DNA from: Euryodendron excelsum
Taxonomy: Eukaryota; Streptophyta; Magnoliopsida; Ericales; Pentaphylacaceae
Assembly: GCA_033060915.1 (NCBI GenBank)
Contig: CM065394.1
Coordinates: forward strand, 19,427,501 to 19,491,500
Direction of reading: 5' to 3'
Length of the DNA stretch: 64,000 bases
Below are positions 33,934 through 46,478 of this stretch, piece by piece. The stretch's first letter is position 1, and each line of letters begins with the position of its first letter. The notes under the pieces are model-generated. The model searched no databases, was not told the origin of the DNA, and saw only the letters and a list, made by a program, of their open reading frames with translations. Both the position numbers and the translations under genes were made by a program.

Positions 33934-34782
33934 TAATACACCCAAGAGCAAGTGCAATGAAGTAGTATTCAATAGCAACCTAGTAAGATCGGAGTCGAAC
34001 AACAGGGAATGGTTATTCAAATATGCAAAGTTGGCGCTAGAATTCATCCACGGTAAAAACTTAAATACCCATTAAGTCATGTTAAACACTGTAACATTGA
34101 AATGACTTCCGTTGGAACCTAAGCCAACCTGTTTGAATCCTATTATGAACAGTACTGATGAGATTTGGACAATTAGTAAAGAAAAAAAATAAAATAGTAA
34201 CTAAAATAAAACAGTTTGTTTTGGGAGGTTTGATGATTGTTGAACTAGACTTTAAATTAAACTTAATAAAACGATCTTGGATCTAATTGATCCAATAACC
34301 AGATTCACTCAAAATTCCAATAGAGATTTTATAACTCAATCATTAGCTTCATCTTGAGCCTTTGATTCGAAAGATTTAAGAATTAAAACAAAATTCAATA
34401 ATAATTAAATCTAGAATAATAAAATTAAACTCATAAATTCATACCATCGATTTGTGCAATAATTATACCAAACTAAGATTTGTGCATAGAAATTACTAAA
34501 CTTAGTTAAGAATCTAAGTTTTCTCAAAGATCTAGAATTTAATTATCAAGAATTAAAATATTTTAAAGATAAACAATGAAAACCCAATTACCTCCATTGA
34601 TATCCCAATATTCTTGGATGATTTTCACAATTAGTTTAAAAAAAAAAAAAAAAACTAGCTACTCATGGCAATGAAAAGACTTGGCTTAAAAAAAAAAATG
34701 ACTTCATAAATAATTGGAAGTTTTTACATATCTCTCTCTCTTGCCACCTCTCAAGCAACCCCCTCCTTCGCTCTTGGTATTG

Positions 34783-34791
34783 CTATTTATA
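34783..34791 (-). promoter_or_regulatory. TATA box of the element B LTR
   Basis: CTATAAATAGCAATACC on the minus strand, downstream of the U3 array; a good plant consensus. Confidence 0.65.
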
Positions 34792-34864
34792 GACTCTCAA
34801 GATAAAGTCATCCATTCCCTACAATGATGTATTATTTCTTTTTTTAATTATTAATTTCTTCTTT

Positions 34865-35030
34865 TGTCTTCTTTCCATGTTAATTTCCATCTTTCTGTGT
34901 CAATTTTTATCTTTCTGTGTCAATTGTCATCTTTCCATGTGAATTTTCATGTGAATTGCCTTCTTTCTAAGTCAATTGTTATCTTTCCATGTCAATTATT
35001 TTTTTTTTTCATGTCAATTGTCATACGAGT
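34865..35030 (-). repeat. 20-bp tandem array in the U3 of the element B LTR
   Basis: Seven or so copies of CATCTTTCCATGTCAATTGT (plus-strand view) with a 20-bp period, partly separated by a T-run. On the coding strand each copy carries a TTGAC core as found in WRKY-type W-boxes. It lies 75-250 bp before the TATA box, where an LTR enhancer is expected. Confidence 0.7.
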
Positions 35031-35301
35031 TGCCTTCTTTTATCCAAAAGCAAAAACATGTCTTGCTTATTTTGGTGGAGTTATTGGAAAATAGATGTTT
35101 ACCCATGTGGGTGAGCTCCAATCAATGAAGACTCATTTATTTCCATGTGAGTTTGCTTCCCTTTTTATCTAAAAGTTTACAAAATGCTCAACAAAATTTA
35201 TTAGGATTAAAAGTAAATTAATTAAAACTATTTATAATTTTTTTAATGCTAACAAACATAAAATTAGAAACTTGTAATTACATTTTTACAATGTAATAAC
35301 A

Positions 35302-35312
35302 CCTTCCAACTT
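35302..35312 (-). promoter_or_regulatory. Polypurine tract of element B
   Basis: Minus strand AAGTTGGAAGG, preceded by GGGATTAGCAAAAAGC as in element A, abuts the LTR. Confidence 0.7.
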
Positions 35313-37660
35313 GCTTTTTGCTAATCCCTAGTAAAATAAATAAACGCCTGTAAAAAGATATGCTCCATTTTTATAGGGATCACAAGTGCATTTAACATAT
35401 GCATCAAGCCTTTAAACCCTCAAGTTGCTCTTAGTGGACGCGTGGTGTCTCATGGGGGTTTTCAGTGATGGTATCCACAAACATCAAAATGGGCCTACAA
35501 TTGAGGATTAAGAGGATAAAGTATGACATGTATCAAAACACAAACATGTTCTGTCTATCCTACTCTTTAATACACAAGTAAGATAATATCTTAGAACAAC
35601 ATATGAGAGGCTTTTGTGTGTGTGTGTGATCATTACATGATAAGAAAAGTATTCTAACATCAAAACACAAATACATCTTTTAAGCTTTGATTCAATCTCA
35701 CTAAATATTCTCTCAGAAAGAAAAAATATAAACATTTCACACCGATTGTCCTTAGAAAAGAGTAAATGTAATGTAAAATCAAAAGAAACAACCACAAAGA
35801 AATGACGTGAATATATAAAGTGAGAAACGACTTGGCATAGCTCCATGAAAGAATACTCAATATTAAATTCACACAAGTAATTCTGATAAGTGAATTCTCT
35901 ATAAAGTGAATGAACAACAATGTACACATTAAATCCTCAAAGACTTTGTTCAGGTTGTAACTTGGCCATGAGGTATAACGTAGGGAGAAAAAAAAAAAAA
36001 GGATAAAAAGCTCAAAACATGTGTGATCAAGGCATGAATTGATCAATGAATACAAACCTTCAATTTTTCTATTTCAGTTGATTAGATAGGATTTTTTTCC
36101 CTCCTTTTTTACTTTATTTTAACAACCAAACTCTTATTCTTTTTTTTTTCTTTTTCATACTTCCCCCTTTTTGTTTTTTCATTGCTAAATTTTTTTTTTC
36201 ATATTGCAAATAGATCACCCATTTCTCAATTCAATTTGCACAAGTGAATATACTTGTATTTTCATATTTAGGGACAAAATTTTAACAATAATATATGTAT
36301 CAAGAGACCAAAAAAAAAAAAAAAAAACTTAAAGATGGTTCCAAGGAAATTGTGTCAACAAAGAAATCTGTGGCTCAAAATATCAAACATGGTCTCGATT
36401 CATTTTTTAAAGTGCGCAACAGCTTAAGGTCATATGAATTCAACATATTCAATTACCGTAGCCATTTAAACAATTGAGTCAAATACAAGTATAATGGAGT
36501 TATTGAAATAGTGATGTGGAAGAAATTCATCAAGAGTAAATGTAAATACCCTGAAAGGCGTGATTGGCTTTAAAGCTCATTTGGTAAAAAATCTCCACTT
36601 TTGTAAGGATGAAACTATACAATATATAAAAATACTAAACTTATCATAATATGATAATAAGTAATGTAAAATAGTCTCTTTTTATATGTTAAGATAAAAT
36701 CTTGCAATTATATTAAAAAGAAATGATTAAACAAAAATTATGCTAAGGTGAATGAAAACATGCTTAAACAAATTCTCAAAATTCAAATTTACATTTCATA
36801 TAAAACTGTACACAATTATAAAAGATACGCAAACCTCTTTTGTAGATCTCAAGTGCATTCAAATTGTACGCTCCTCGGCCTCGCGAATGTTTTTTTTTGT
36901 TTGTAAAATACAAAATATCAGCAAAATAAATGTTAGTCATATTTACAAATAAAGATAAACACGCAAATAAGACACTCACACCCTAGGAAGAATAATCATT
37001 ATAAAGTCGAGCTAGACTTTTGACATCAAAATCATGATAGTCTACCGTTCTGGTGATTCCAAGGCATCTCAATGCCTTAGCATTTACTTACCCTTTAATA
37101 ATATCTAGGTAAACCATTTGATTCCTTGACATTAGTCAGTTACTTCCTTTGCAATTTTTGTCTACACACGTGTGTCTAGCACAACGGTGACACTTATTTA
37201 TTCTCTTTGCTTTTCTCTTATAGGCCAGAGTACTGCGATCAATAAGAGGTTGAGGTTATTTTTTTTTAAGCTCAACTCTTCTCACCATCTTTGCACAACG
37301 AATTATCTTGCCTTTGATACCAAATGAAAATATCCAAAAGATGCAACATGCAAATGTAAGCACTCGACCATCTATATAAGAAGTCATGACACTATCCAGT
37401 TCTTTAACGTCTGCTGGTCACAAAGATAAAACTATAGAAATCAAAACAAATAATAGAAAATAATGAACCAAATAACAGAAAAAGGAACGTGGCCCTCCCC
37501 CCAACTAGATAACAACCACGACGGTGAGGTGAAAATGAAGGGGAAAGGGTAGGAGACAAACATAAGGGAGAAGAAAGGTCCCTTCCCTCTAACTAAAGAT
37601 AAACTAGCTACCAAACCAAATAAATAGACTAAACTAACTGTACAAACCGATTGGGTGTTG
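35313..37660 (-). other. Long 3' non-coding region of element B
   Basis: Starts right after the integrase C-terminus (LENFVSMIESVDLMDPSLLE, stop). Two overlapping minus-strand frames (139 aa at 35508-35927 and 131 aa at 35660-36055) are rich in F, Y, L and S and have no counterpart in element A, so an env gene is not supported. Poly(A/T) runs occur near 35988 and 36310. Confidence 0.55.
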
Positions 37661-37664
37661 CTTT

Positions 37665-38790
37665 TACTCAAGCAATGATGGATCCATAAGATCCACACTT
37701 TCAATCATACTTACAAAATTCTCCAAGTAGGGCTTTAGTCTTTGCCCATTGACTTTAAAAACATTTCCATTGATGGAATTCTCAATTTCTACCGCTTCGT
37801 GCGGTGACACATCTCTTACCAGATAAGGTCCAGATTACTTACTCTTCAATTTGCCCAGAAACAAGTGTAACCAGGAATCGTAAAGCAATATTTTTTGACC
37901 GACATGAATATACTTACGAAGGATGTGTTGGTTATAGAATGTTTTCATCTTGGTCTTAGAGATCTTTGCATTCTCATAGGCATCATTTCGGAGTTCCTCA
38001 AATTCTTTGAGTTGTAGCTTTCTAGTTTGGCTGGCCGCATCTATGTTCTCATTAAATTGGGAAATGACCCAATAGACTTTGTGCTCAATTTTCACCGAAA
38101 GGTGACATGATTTCCCATACACAAACCTGTAAGGAGAAGCACCTAACATAGTTTTACAAGCAATTCTATAAGCCCAGAGTGTATCCACTAACCTTAAGGA
38201 CCAGTCCTTACGGTTAGGATTAACAGTTTTCTAAAGAATGTGCTTAATTTCTCAGTTAGCTAACTTAACTTGGCCACTAGTTTGGGAATGATAAGGTGTA
38301 GTAACCTTGTGAACGACCCCATACTTTTGCATTAACATTCCAATGGGTTTATTACAAAAGTGAGTACCACCATCACTAATGACAGCACGAGGCATACCAA
38401 AGCAAGAAAAGATATTTTTCTTTAAGAACTTGACCACAATGCGATGATCATTGGTACGAGAAGCAACGGCCTCCACCCATTTAGACACATAGTCAATGGC
38501 TACAAGAATGTAAAAGAATCCAAACAAACTAGGGAACGGTCCCATGAAATCAATACCCCAACAATCAAATATCTCAAGAGTAAGAATGGGGTTGAGGGGC
38601 ATCATGTGTCTTCTAGTCAGACCCCCTAGTTGACATCTATAACAAGATTTGTAAAAAGTGTGAACATCTCGAAATATGGTGAGCCAATATAAGCCAGAAT
38701 GCAAAATCTTTGCAACCATCTTTTTTGAACTAAATTGCCCACCACAAGCCTAGGAGTGACAGAACTCCATGAAAGATTAAAACTCCTTAT
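37665..38790 (-). pseudogene. Integrase of element B, catalytic Glu replaced by Lys
   Basis: Integrase inserts the cDNA into the genome. The zinc finger reads FCHS, a stop, ACGGQFSSKKM (His to Gln) and ends KSCYRCQ. The core contains GIDFMGPFPSLF, AIDYVSKWVEAVASR, the second Asp in ISDGGTHF, and TPYHSQTSGQVKLAN. The residue 36 positions after the second Asp, which should be the Glu of D,D-35-E, is Lys. The C-terminal part has [36 protein letters not shown], a stop, SGPYLVRDVSPHEAVEIENS and GQRLKPYLENF. There is no chromodomain. Length is normal apart from the stops. Confidence 0.9.
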
Positions 38791-38885
38791 TGGGGATACA
38801 CTGCCGAATTATCTGATTGGGACAATACTTGAACAAGTACGGATCATCCCAGAAGAAATACCTCACATTTTTGAATTTTTTTTGT

Positions 38886-39480
38886 TTATCTAAGTAAGAC
38901 CAGTGTGATGATATCTTGCCAGTAGCCAAAAAGTTGGCACCATGGAACAGTTGCTTGAGAAAGTGCTTGGATTTGAAAAAGATGGTCACCCGAATAATAC
39001 TCTTTGATAAGGAGAGTATTGTTGGCTTCTCCATCAGTAGAGACCCATGACAAATTGTTAGCAACTACATTATCTACCCCTTTTTTGTCTCGAATTTCAA
39101 TGTAGAACTCTTGTAACAAATGAATCCAATGGATGAGGGATGGCTTTGCATTAACCTTGGTAAGCAAATACTTTAGTGCAAAATGGTCAGTATATATGAT
39201 GACTAATAAACCCACAAAGTACGACTAAAATTTATCTAATGCAAAAATAACAGCAAGGAGTTCTTTTTCAGTTGTGGTATAGTTCAATTGGCCTTCATTC
39301 AAGGTTTTGCTTGCATAATAGATAACATAGGGTTTCTTGTCCACTCTATGCTCCAAACTGCTCCTACAGCATAATTACTAGTATCACACATCAACTCAAA
39401 AGGTGATGACCAATTGGGTGACCAAATGATAGGTGTAGTTGTCAACAGCTCTTTAAGCTTGTCGAAAGCTTCTTGGCATT
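38886..39480 (-). pseudogene. RNase H of element B
   Basis: The frame FELMCDTSNYAVGAVWS keeps the first catalytic Asp, then shifts. The last part reads VIIYTDHFALKYLLTKVNAK, IHLLQEFYIEIRDKKG and [11 protein letters not shown], where the conserved Asp of the VADHLSR motif is Asn. It lies between RT and integrase as usual. Confidence 0.85.
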
Positions 39481-40456
39481 CAGACGTCCATTCAAATGAA
39501 ATGTTTTTTGATAATAGATGGCACATTGAAGGAGAGATGGCCCTAAATCTTGCTATGAATCGCCAGTAGAAACCAACATGCCCAAGGAAAGATCGAATGT
39601 CTTTCATAGTTCTAGGAGTAGGTAGTTTCTGGATCAGTTCAACTTTGGCTTTATCTACCTCAATCCCCTTGCTAGACATGATGTGCCTAAGCACTATACC
39701 TTGTGTCACCATGTAGTGATACTTTTTCCAGTTTAGAACAAGGTTACTCTCCTCACATCTTTCTAACACCTTCTCGAGGTGTTCCAAACAACTCTAATAG
39801 GTATCTTCGTACACAGAAAAATCATCCATGAAAACCTTCAAGAATCTCTCCACCATATCACTAAAGATACTCATCATGCACCTTTGAAAGGTGACCGGTG
39901 CATTGCACAAGCCAAAGGGAATTCTTTGGTAAGTATAAGTACCAAAAGGTCATGTGAAAGTTGTTTTATCCTGATCTTTTAGGGCAATTTCAATTTGATT
40001 GTTCTTAGAGTATCCATCTACAAAATAGTAAAATGCCTGTCTTGCTACTCGTTCTAAGACTTGGTCCAAGAATGGGAGTGAGAAGTGGTCTTATCTAGTA
40101 ACAACATTCAGTCAGCAGTAGTTAATACACATGCGCCACCCAGTTTGAATCCTAGTGGATACTAGTTCATTTTTCTCATTTTGAATTACCGTGACTCCAT
40201 ATTTCTTAGGAATAACTTAAGTTGGATTAACCTTCTTTAAATCAGAGATGGGGTATATGATACCCGCATTGAGAAGCTTTAGTACTTCTCCTCTCACAAC
40301 TTCTTTTATGTTGGGATTCAAATGCCTTTGCATTTGATGCACCGGTTTAGACTCTTCCTCAAGATATATGTGATGTGTGCATACAAGAGAACTAACACCA
40401 TAAAGGTCTACAATGGTGTACCTTAAGGCTTTTCTATGATTCTTTAGCACTTTCAT
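39481..40456 (-). pseudogene. Reverse transcriptase of element B
   Basis: Starts with LVCTHHIYLEEESKPVHQMQ, RHLNPNIKEVVRGEVLKLL and IYPISD. It has the first catalytic Asp in YYFVDGYSKNNQIEIAL, then DQDKTTFT, a TGA in place of Cys, PFGTYTYQRIPFGLCNAPVT and FQRCMMSIFSDMVERFLKVF. The active-site box FMDD (codons at 39821-39832) is intact in VFMDDFSVYEDTY, followed by a TAG. The thumb and connection keep RSFLGHVGFYWRFIARFR and FEWTSECQEAFDKLKELL. Four stops inactivate it, but both metal-binding motifs survive, which makes it the best RT copy in the window. Confidence 0.9.
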
Positions 40457-40969
40457 AAGGCTCTTCTCATGGCCTTCAGACAGGCTAGAGGATATAACAA
40501 CAGGATAAGACTCACCTTCACTAAGGAATACATACTTTAATATAGATGGTAAAAGTTTTCTTTCCGAAGTCGGTGCTTTTTGTTCAGAAAGAACAAGCTT
40601 TATGACACTAGGAATTAGAGGCTCAAATGATGGGGTCTAGCAACCCACTTGTATACATTGTTCTCTTTCTATCCTTCCAGGAATTGTGTCCCTAGACTTG
40701 ATATAGTCACAATCTAACCGGTCATGTGGCTTGCTCGAAACAAAAGCTTTTTTAATAGGATCCTCGAAAAATTCACTTTCAAAGTACTCTTGCATAATAA
40801 ACTTGCAGTCTACTTCTCTGATGTTCTTATACTCTCTTGATTGTTTTCCAACTAAAAAGATATTCATCTCGACAATTATATTCCTAAATGAAAACTTTAA
40901 TAGCCCATTCCTACGATGGATTACGGCATTACATGTGGCTAGGAATGGTCGTCCTAAGATAACAGGAAT
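40457..40969 (-). pseudogene. Protease-RT linker of element B
   Basis: The segment contains VGKQSREYKNIREVDCKFIM and QEYFESEFFEDPIKKAF, matching the REVNFLDTLIQDHFEKYCVE segment of element A, so it is a conserved spacer of this lineage. It then runs to the RT start through text with serine and lysine stretches. No separate enzyme is expected here. Confidence 0.6.
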
Positions 40970-41508
40970 TTAGGAATGAGCACTAATGCTCTCAACCAGT
41001 TGTGTACCTAACACAATGAAATCCACTGGATAGTAAAACTTATCTATTTGAATGAGAACATTCTCCACAATACCCCTAGGAACCTTGATAGACTTGTAAG
41101 CTAGTTGCAAGGTAACACATGTAGGGTGTAACTCACCTAATTTGAGTTGTTGATAAACCAAATAAGGAAGTAGATTAACACTTACTCCTACATTAAGAAG
41201 GGCTCGATCTATCTTGTTTCCTCCTATGTGGATGAAATAGTAGGACAACTTGGGTCTTTATACTTCAGTGGGGACATACATTACAAAATTGCACTCTGGC
41301 TCTCATTCAAAAAAGCTGTTTCTTTAACATGCATCATCCTTTTTACAGTACACAAGTCCTCCAAGAACTTGGCATAGGAGCAAATTTGCTTAATAACATC
41401 TAAGATTGGAATATTGACATTGACTTGCTTAAACACTCCATAAATTTTAGAATTCAGAAACTCATGTTTTGGTTTAGCCAATCTATGAGGAAACGGAGCA
41501 TATTTCAT
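40970..41508 (-). pseudogene. Retropepsin of element B with Asp-to-Asn active-site change
   Basis: The upstream linker reads YAPFPHRLAKPKHEFLNSKI and IPILDVIKQICSYAKFLEDL. The protease core, IHIGGNKIDRALLNVGVSVN, shows N-V-G instead of D-x-G at the active site. KVPRGIVENVLIQIDKFYYP and DFIVLGT follow, as in element C. A short break separates the two frames. Confidence 0.8.
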
Positions 41509-41593
41509 AACATCAATGCCCTCATCTTCAGACGCTCTAGTTGGCTTTAAGACTGGCTCAACTTTCTTTTTCTCTTTCTTTTTCTCTCACATC

Positions 41594-42520
41594 TCAATTC
41601 CCTTCATCACTAACCTTAAGAGTTTCCTTTCTTGGTGGAATAATTTTATCAATGATTTTCTCGCTCCTCAAGGTTGTGATAAATTGGACTTGTTCATGAC
41701 TAGATTGAGGATCAGTAATTTCTTTGGTCGTGTTTTCTTGCTTTGTGGGATTTGGATTTAATTGTGATTGAGATAGAAATCTCCCTGACACTTGTTGAGT
41801 TAAAGCTTGTGTCAAATTAGACATTTGCTATGTTATGTCCTCTAACATCCTAGTGTGTTGGTGTAACACCTTGTCTTACCTATCAACTAAATTATTGACT
41901 CCTCTTATATCATTTGTTAATTGATGAATATTATCTTCTAAAGGTCTTCTATGAGGGGGTTGATATGTATTGGGTTGGGGTTGGAAAGGCATGGATTGTT
42001 GAGCTTGAATAGGTTGGGATTGGAAAGGTTGAGGGTTTTGAGGCCCTCCTTGGAATGCTTAAGAATTCGAAGGACCCTCGTTTCTCCGCCCAAAGTTTGG
42101 GTGATTTCACCATCCAAGGTTATATGTGTTTGGAAAAAGGTTCCCCCTAACTCGTTGCTCACTATATGTACCCCGATATTGGCTAACCACATTAGCTTGG
42201 CCATGCAAGGCCTCCTTGAAACCTGGTATAATTGGATATGCAACAGTTGCATGTTGTATTGTACCATAGATTAAACAACTCTCTTCCTTGGGAGACTCAT
42301 TATTCACAATATTGCCCATACTTGTCTCTATGGCTTTTAACTTTCGGGTAAGTGCAACTATTCTAGCATTTATATCATCCACTTGATTAAGCTGAAATGT
42401 TACCCTAGGCTTAGACTCATAATTTTGGGTCCCAGTTGTGGTTCAATCTTTAGCCAAATTTGCTAAGTAATCAAAGAAGCCATACGCTTTAGATGGGTCT
42501 TTGTCATAAAAAGTCCCTGC
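41594..42520 (-). pseudogene. gag remnant of element B, cut by element C
   Basis: The frame starts at the junction with AGTFYDKDPSKAYGFFDYLA and NLAKD, then a stop, and TTTGTQNYESKPRVTFQLNQ. The VDDINARIVALTRKLKAIE helix leads to the zinc-knuckle position SCLIYGTIQHATVAYPIIPG, where the second and the last Cys are Tyr, so zinc binding is lost. The tail is proline- and asparagine-rich, ending QSSHEQVQFITTLRSEKIID as in element C. Confidence 0.85.
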
Positions 42521-42594
42521 TGATTACACTCCAAAATTATAATCTTAATCTCCTAATTAGTGGTTTGTTAGCCTTAATATGTTTCTTGGAATAC
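42521..42594 (+). mobile_element. 5' LTR of element C, first 74 bases
   Basis: TGATTACACTCCAAAATTAT, then GGTTTGTTAGCCTTAATATG, parallels the element A LTR (TGATTACACTACAAAAG, ATTGTTAGCTATTATTG). Its last five bases, AATAC, are one copy of the target duplication of the solo LTR. Confidence 0.8.
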
Positions 42595-43099
42595 TATCAC
42601 GCCCAGATTTTTCGCACTCGAGGAATACACACACAAGTGGGAAAAATGCTGTACTCTCTCGTTAGAACTCACCCTCCTAGAAGAATGAGTGTGACTAGGT
42701 TTGAATTGAAAATAGATTTGAATAAAGGGCTTTTGAAAAAGTTCGAAGTCACCACCTAACTTGATTAAGGTGAGTTAGGTTACCTAAAAACTAAGCATAA
42801 TCCGAAAACTACACTTAGAGTTTTTGAAAACGATTTTGTAAATACCTCCTCAAGAGAGGGTTTTTAAGAAAACAGATTATTTAGCAACCTTTAGAAAATA
42901 TTAAGCCCTTTTTAGAAAAATAACTCTTTTTGGTCTTTCAAAAACAGTGATCTAGGTTCGGAGGTTGGTTACGCGTAGGGAAGATGCACTAAGCCATCAC
43001 TCTACCTCGCCCTTGCAGTACCTATATGTCTATTTACCCTAGATTCACCTATGAGAGTCTTCAACTAACCAATGTTCAATCCTATATACTTTAGAAAAA

Positions 43100-45010
43100 A
43101 GAATGTTTAAAAAGAATAATGCATGATATACAAGCGCAAGAAAGAGAGTTGAAAAATAGATTTGGAAAGAAATTGATTTGATTTGAAAAGAAAGAGATAG
43201 AAGTTTGAATTTAGAAAGAAGGTTTTGGAAATTGAAAATAGAGATTTGGAAATAGAAATTTGAAATTGGAAGTTTGAAAATAGATTGGAAATTTGGAAAG
43301 ATTTTATGGAAATAAAAACTTGAAAAATGTTGTGACCGCACCTATGAGGGTTGTCTACGTATTCTTTTGGAGGAATCAGGTCAGTCGTTGTTTGGACTAG
43401 AGTCCGATAGAAAATAGAAGGTTGGATTGGAAGAAAGAGATTGAATTGGAATTTGGATTTGATTTAAATTTAGAATAGAAGATTAAAGATTGAAATTTAG
43501 AATTTTGGAATTGAAAATGTTGGATTTTGATTTGGAAAAATAGAACTTGGAAGAAAGATTTAGACTTGTTTTGGAAAGATAGAGATTTAAGAAACCTAGA
43601 CCTAGGAAAGACTAGAGGTTTAAGAAAAATTTGACTCGACTTGGAAGGGTTTGGACGACTAGGAAAGATCGGATTTAGGAAGGATTCAAATTAGGAAAGT
43701 TTCATTTTAAGAAAGTGTTATTTTAGGAAAGTTTCATTTTAGGAAAGTTTTGAATTAAGAAAGTTTCATTTTAAGAAAGGTTTTGAAATCGGAAAGGTTT
43801 TGAAAATAAGAAAGTTTTGAGTTTAGAAAGTTTTAGATTTGGAAAGATTCAAAGTTTTAGGAAAGTTTAGAATTTAGAAAGTTTGGAAGTTTAGAAAGAT
43901 TTAACTTAAGAAAGTTTTGAATTTATAAAGATTTGAGATTTAGAAAGTTTTAGAGGTTAAGTTTTAGAAAATCTTAAAATTAGAAAAGGTTTGAGTTTAG
44001 GAAAGGCTTGAAAACTTAGATTTGAAAAGTTAAGATTTGAAAAGGGGTAGAATTAGGAAAGATGTAGAAGTTGAGTCTTAAAATTTAAGAAAGATTTTTA
44101 TGTTCAAGTTTTGGAAACTTAAGATTTAAAAAAGTAAAAGATTAGGAAGGAGTTGAATTAGGAAAGATTTAGACTAGGAAGAGTTAAGATTCCTATTTCC
44201 TAAAATAAAGGATTAGATTTTGTTTATAAAAGAGAAGGTTTGATTTTGTTTCCAAAAACGGAGGATTGGATCTAGTTTCCTAAATGAGAGATTGGATTTG
44301 GTGACCTAAAGGGAAGATTGGATTTGACAAGGATTTGGAAAGAGAGGTTTTAGAAACCCTAGATTTGGAAGACTATAATTTTGGGGTAGATAAGAGGTTT
44401 TTTGGAAACTTATAATTTTGATGTAGAAAGGGAGGTTTTGGAAACCTAGGTTTGGGGCAAGGTTGAAAATCACGTTTTTGGAAAGAAAATTAGGGTTTCC
44501 TAATTGTAAGTTCTAGGGTTTGACTTGGGCACCAAGAAAAATGATTTTTGGAAAGTGAGTTTTTTGAAAAGAGGGATTTTTGGAAAAGAAATCCTAGAGA
44601 GGAGTTTCTAGAAAGTAAATTTTAAAAAGAGAGTTTTTGAAAAGAAATCCTAGTGAGGAGTTTTTAGAAAGAGATTTTTGGGAAGAGATGTTTAGAAAGG
44701 AAACGCAAGGAACATCTTTGGAAAGTGGACTTTGAAGAAAACGTTTTTGGAAGAGAGCTTGTAGGAAAGACGTTTTTTTTGGAAAGAGATTGTTGGAAAG
44801 GAGTTTGGAGGGAGTTTTCTAAGAAGGAAACCTAGGGAGTGTTTTTTAGGAAAGGAACTTTGAAAAGAGTGTTTTGGAAAGGAATTAAAAAAAGGAGGAA
44901 GTTTTGAAAATAGATTTTTGGAGAGAGTTTTTAGAAAACAATTTTGGAAAGGAATTTAAAGAGAGTTTATGGAAAGTATGTTGGAAAAGAGATTTTTAGG
45001 AGGAGATTTT
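43100..45010. repeat. Purine-rich quasi-repeat (GGAAAGTTTTGA-type words) in the S-family LTR
   Basis: Almost 2 kb is built from loosely repeated words such as TTAGGAAAGTTT, TTTGAAAAG and GATTTGGAAAG with a spacing near 10-20 bp. On the transcribed minus strand this is a C/T-rich leader and U5. It occurs in each S-family copy in the window. Confidence 0.7.
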
Positions 45011-45583
45011 CAAGAAGAGATTTTGGAATGTATATAAAATATCTCACTTTCTTAAAGCGATTCTAACCATAAGAGGGCTAGAACCACTTTAGGATAGTGG
45101 TTTTGAAAATAACAAAATTTAAAAATATGGACCATGAAAATCACTTTAAATGTAATACTTTCCTACAGCAACCCTAGCCATGGAAAGGCTAGAATCACCA
45201 TAGGATTGTGATTTTGAAAACAAGTTTTGAAAAAGGAGAATTTGACACAATTTTGAAAATAAGTTTAATGCAAGCTTTGAAAATGATTTTTGGAAGAATG
45301 CAAGATAATGATATGCACAATGCAAATTGGGGTCATGAACATGCAAGGTTAAGGCTTCACCACATAATTAAGGGGGCCGAACCCACATGGTCTCCGGTTA
45401 GACTAAAAGAAAGCCCTCGACACAGTGACCTTCCAATAGTTCAATCCTACACATGGACCGAGAATCCATTTGTTTCAAGCATGCAAAGAAAGGGGGGGGG
45501 GGGAAGAACATGGGGGATAAAAATAGAAGAAAACCCAAGTGGTTTAGGAGAGAGAAGAGAGAGGGGGAAGTGTAGAAACTCTG

Positions 45584-45592
45584 TATTTATAG
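45584..45592 (-). promoter_or_regulatory. TATA box of the solo S-family LTR
   Basis: CTATAAATACAGAG on the minus strand. The same CTATAAATA occurs at 54948-54956 and 61390-61398 in the other S-family LTRs, at equivalent positions. Confidence 0.65.
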
Positions 45593-46478
45593 AGATGGGA
45601 TAGACCTAGCGCCTATTGTAGTGGCGCCAGGCCAAATTTTGTCTTGGCGCCACTCCTTTCTTGGCTTGGCACCACTAGTAGTGGCACCAGCCAGTTAGGA
45701 AAGTCTTAAGGTCGGCAAGCAACGTATCTTGGAAAGATTTGGGCGCTTGTACTAGTGACTACCATGCAATTTCTAGCCTGGCTTCACTAGGAATGACTTC
45801 GAAAAGTCCGGGAAGGATTTAAGGGACCGAGATTGGCCCGAAATGCTGGAAAAGGGTAGGAACACTTAAAACAGTGTCTCGGAGGTATTTGACTTGAAAA
45901 ATGAAGATAGGATGTGTCGAAGGGGTTAACCGGGTCATTAGGGGCAAAATGGTCAACCAGGCCGGAAAGCTGCCTAGATGGACTTGGAACGTCTTGGAAG
46001 AAGATTCGAGATTTAGAAACATTATTCAGAATGTTCCCAAAGGTTGCCGGTTTGATACCTAAAGCCGGTGTGGTCAGAAAAGGTGACCAGCCCACTAGGG
46101 GCAAAACGGTCATTTTATATCGGGTTTGTCGGAACCGACTCAGAATGATCCGGAATGGTAAAGAAAGGCTGAGAATACTGTAGGAGGCATTCTCGAAAAG
46201 TTACCGGTTTGATACCCAGGGCCGGTGTGGGTCCCGGGCTATTCCGATGCCTAGGGGCAAAATGGTCATCTTGACCGAAAAGTCTCGAAATTGACCCGAA
46301 ATAGATTGGAGGGCACCTAATCATGCCAGATCACCTCTGAGATGATCTAGAAGCGTGGAATTATCATTCTGAGGGCTTAGTTGTGCTCTTGAGAAATGTG
46401 CTGAAAAATGACCTTAGGGGCAGTTTGGTCATTTTTTACCGAAGTGGGCTAGTAGGCACTGGTGTTGACCCGGGTTTT

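Larger units (their letters stand above)
33934..35301 (-). mobile_element. 3' LTR of element B
   Basis: On the minus strand it starts TGTTATTACATTGTAAAAATG directly after the polypurine tract and ends GGGTGTATTA, matching the GGGCGTATCA end of the element C LTR. Length is 1368 bp. It holds a 20-bp tandem array in U3, a TATA box, and a TAGATCTTTGAGAAAAC-like block typical of the family R/U5. The final CA has become TA. Confidence 0.8.
33934..42520 (-). mobile_element. Element B: degenerate Ty3/Gypsy (Athila-like) retrotransposon on the minus strand
   Basis: Read from 42520 downwards: gag, retropepsin, RT, RNase H, integrase, a 2.3-kb non-coding 3' part, polypurine tract and 3' LTR. It is the most complete pol in the window. 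The gag breaks off at 42520, where the 5' LTR of element C begins, so C inserted into B and the 5' part of B should lie right of the window. Several in-frame stops and lost catalytic residues (protease, RNase H, integrase) show it is dead. Confidence 0.9.

Noticed and set aside
35508..36055. Two overlapping minus-strand frames of 139 and 131 codons, possible env gene of element B
   Set aside because: Composition is F/Y/L/S-rich as expected from T-rich DNA; the two frames overlap, have no signal or membrane pattern in a sensible order, and have no counterpart in element A.
45208..46183. Plus- and minus-strand frames of 67-131 codons inside the solo LTR
   Set aside because: They fall within LTR sequence shared by non-coding copies elsewhere in the window and are not conserved as proteins between copies.
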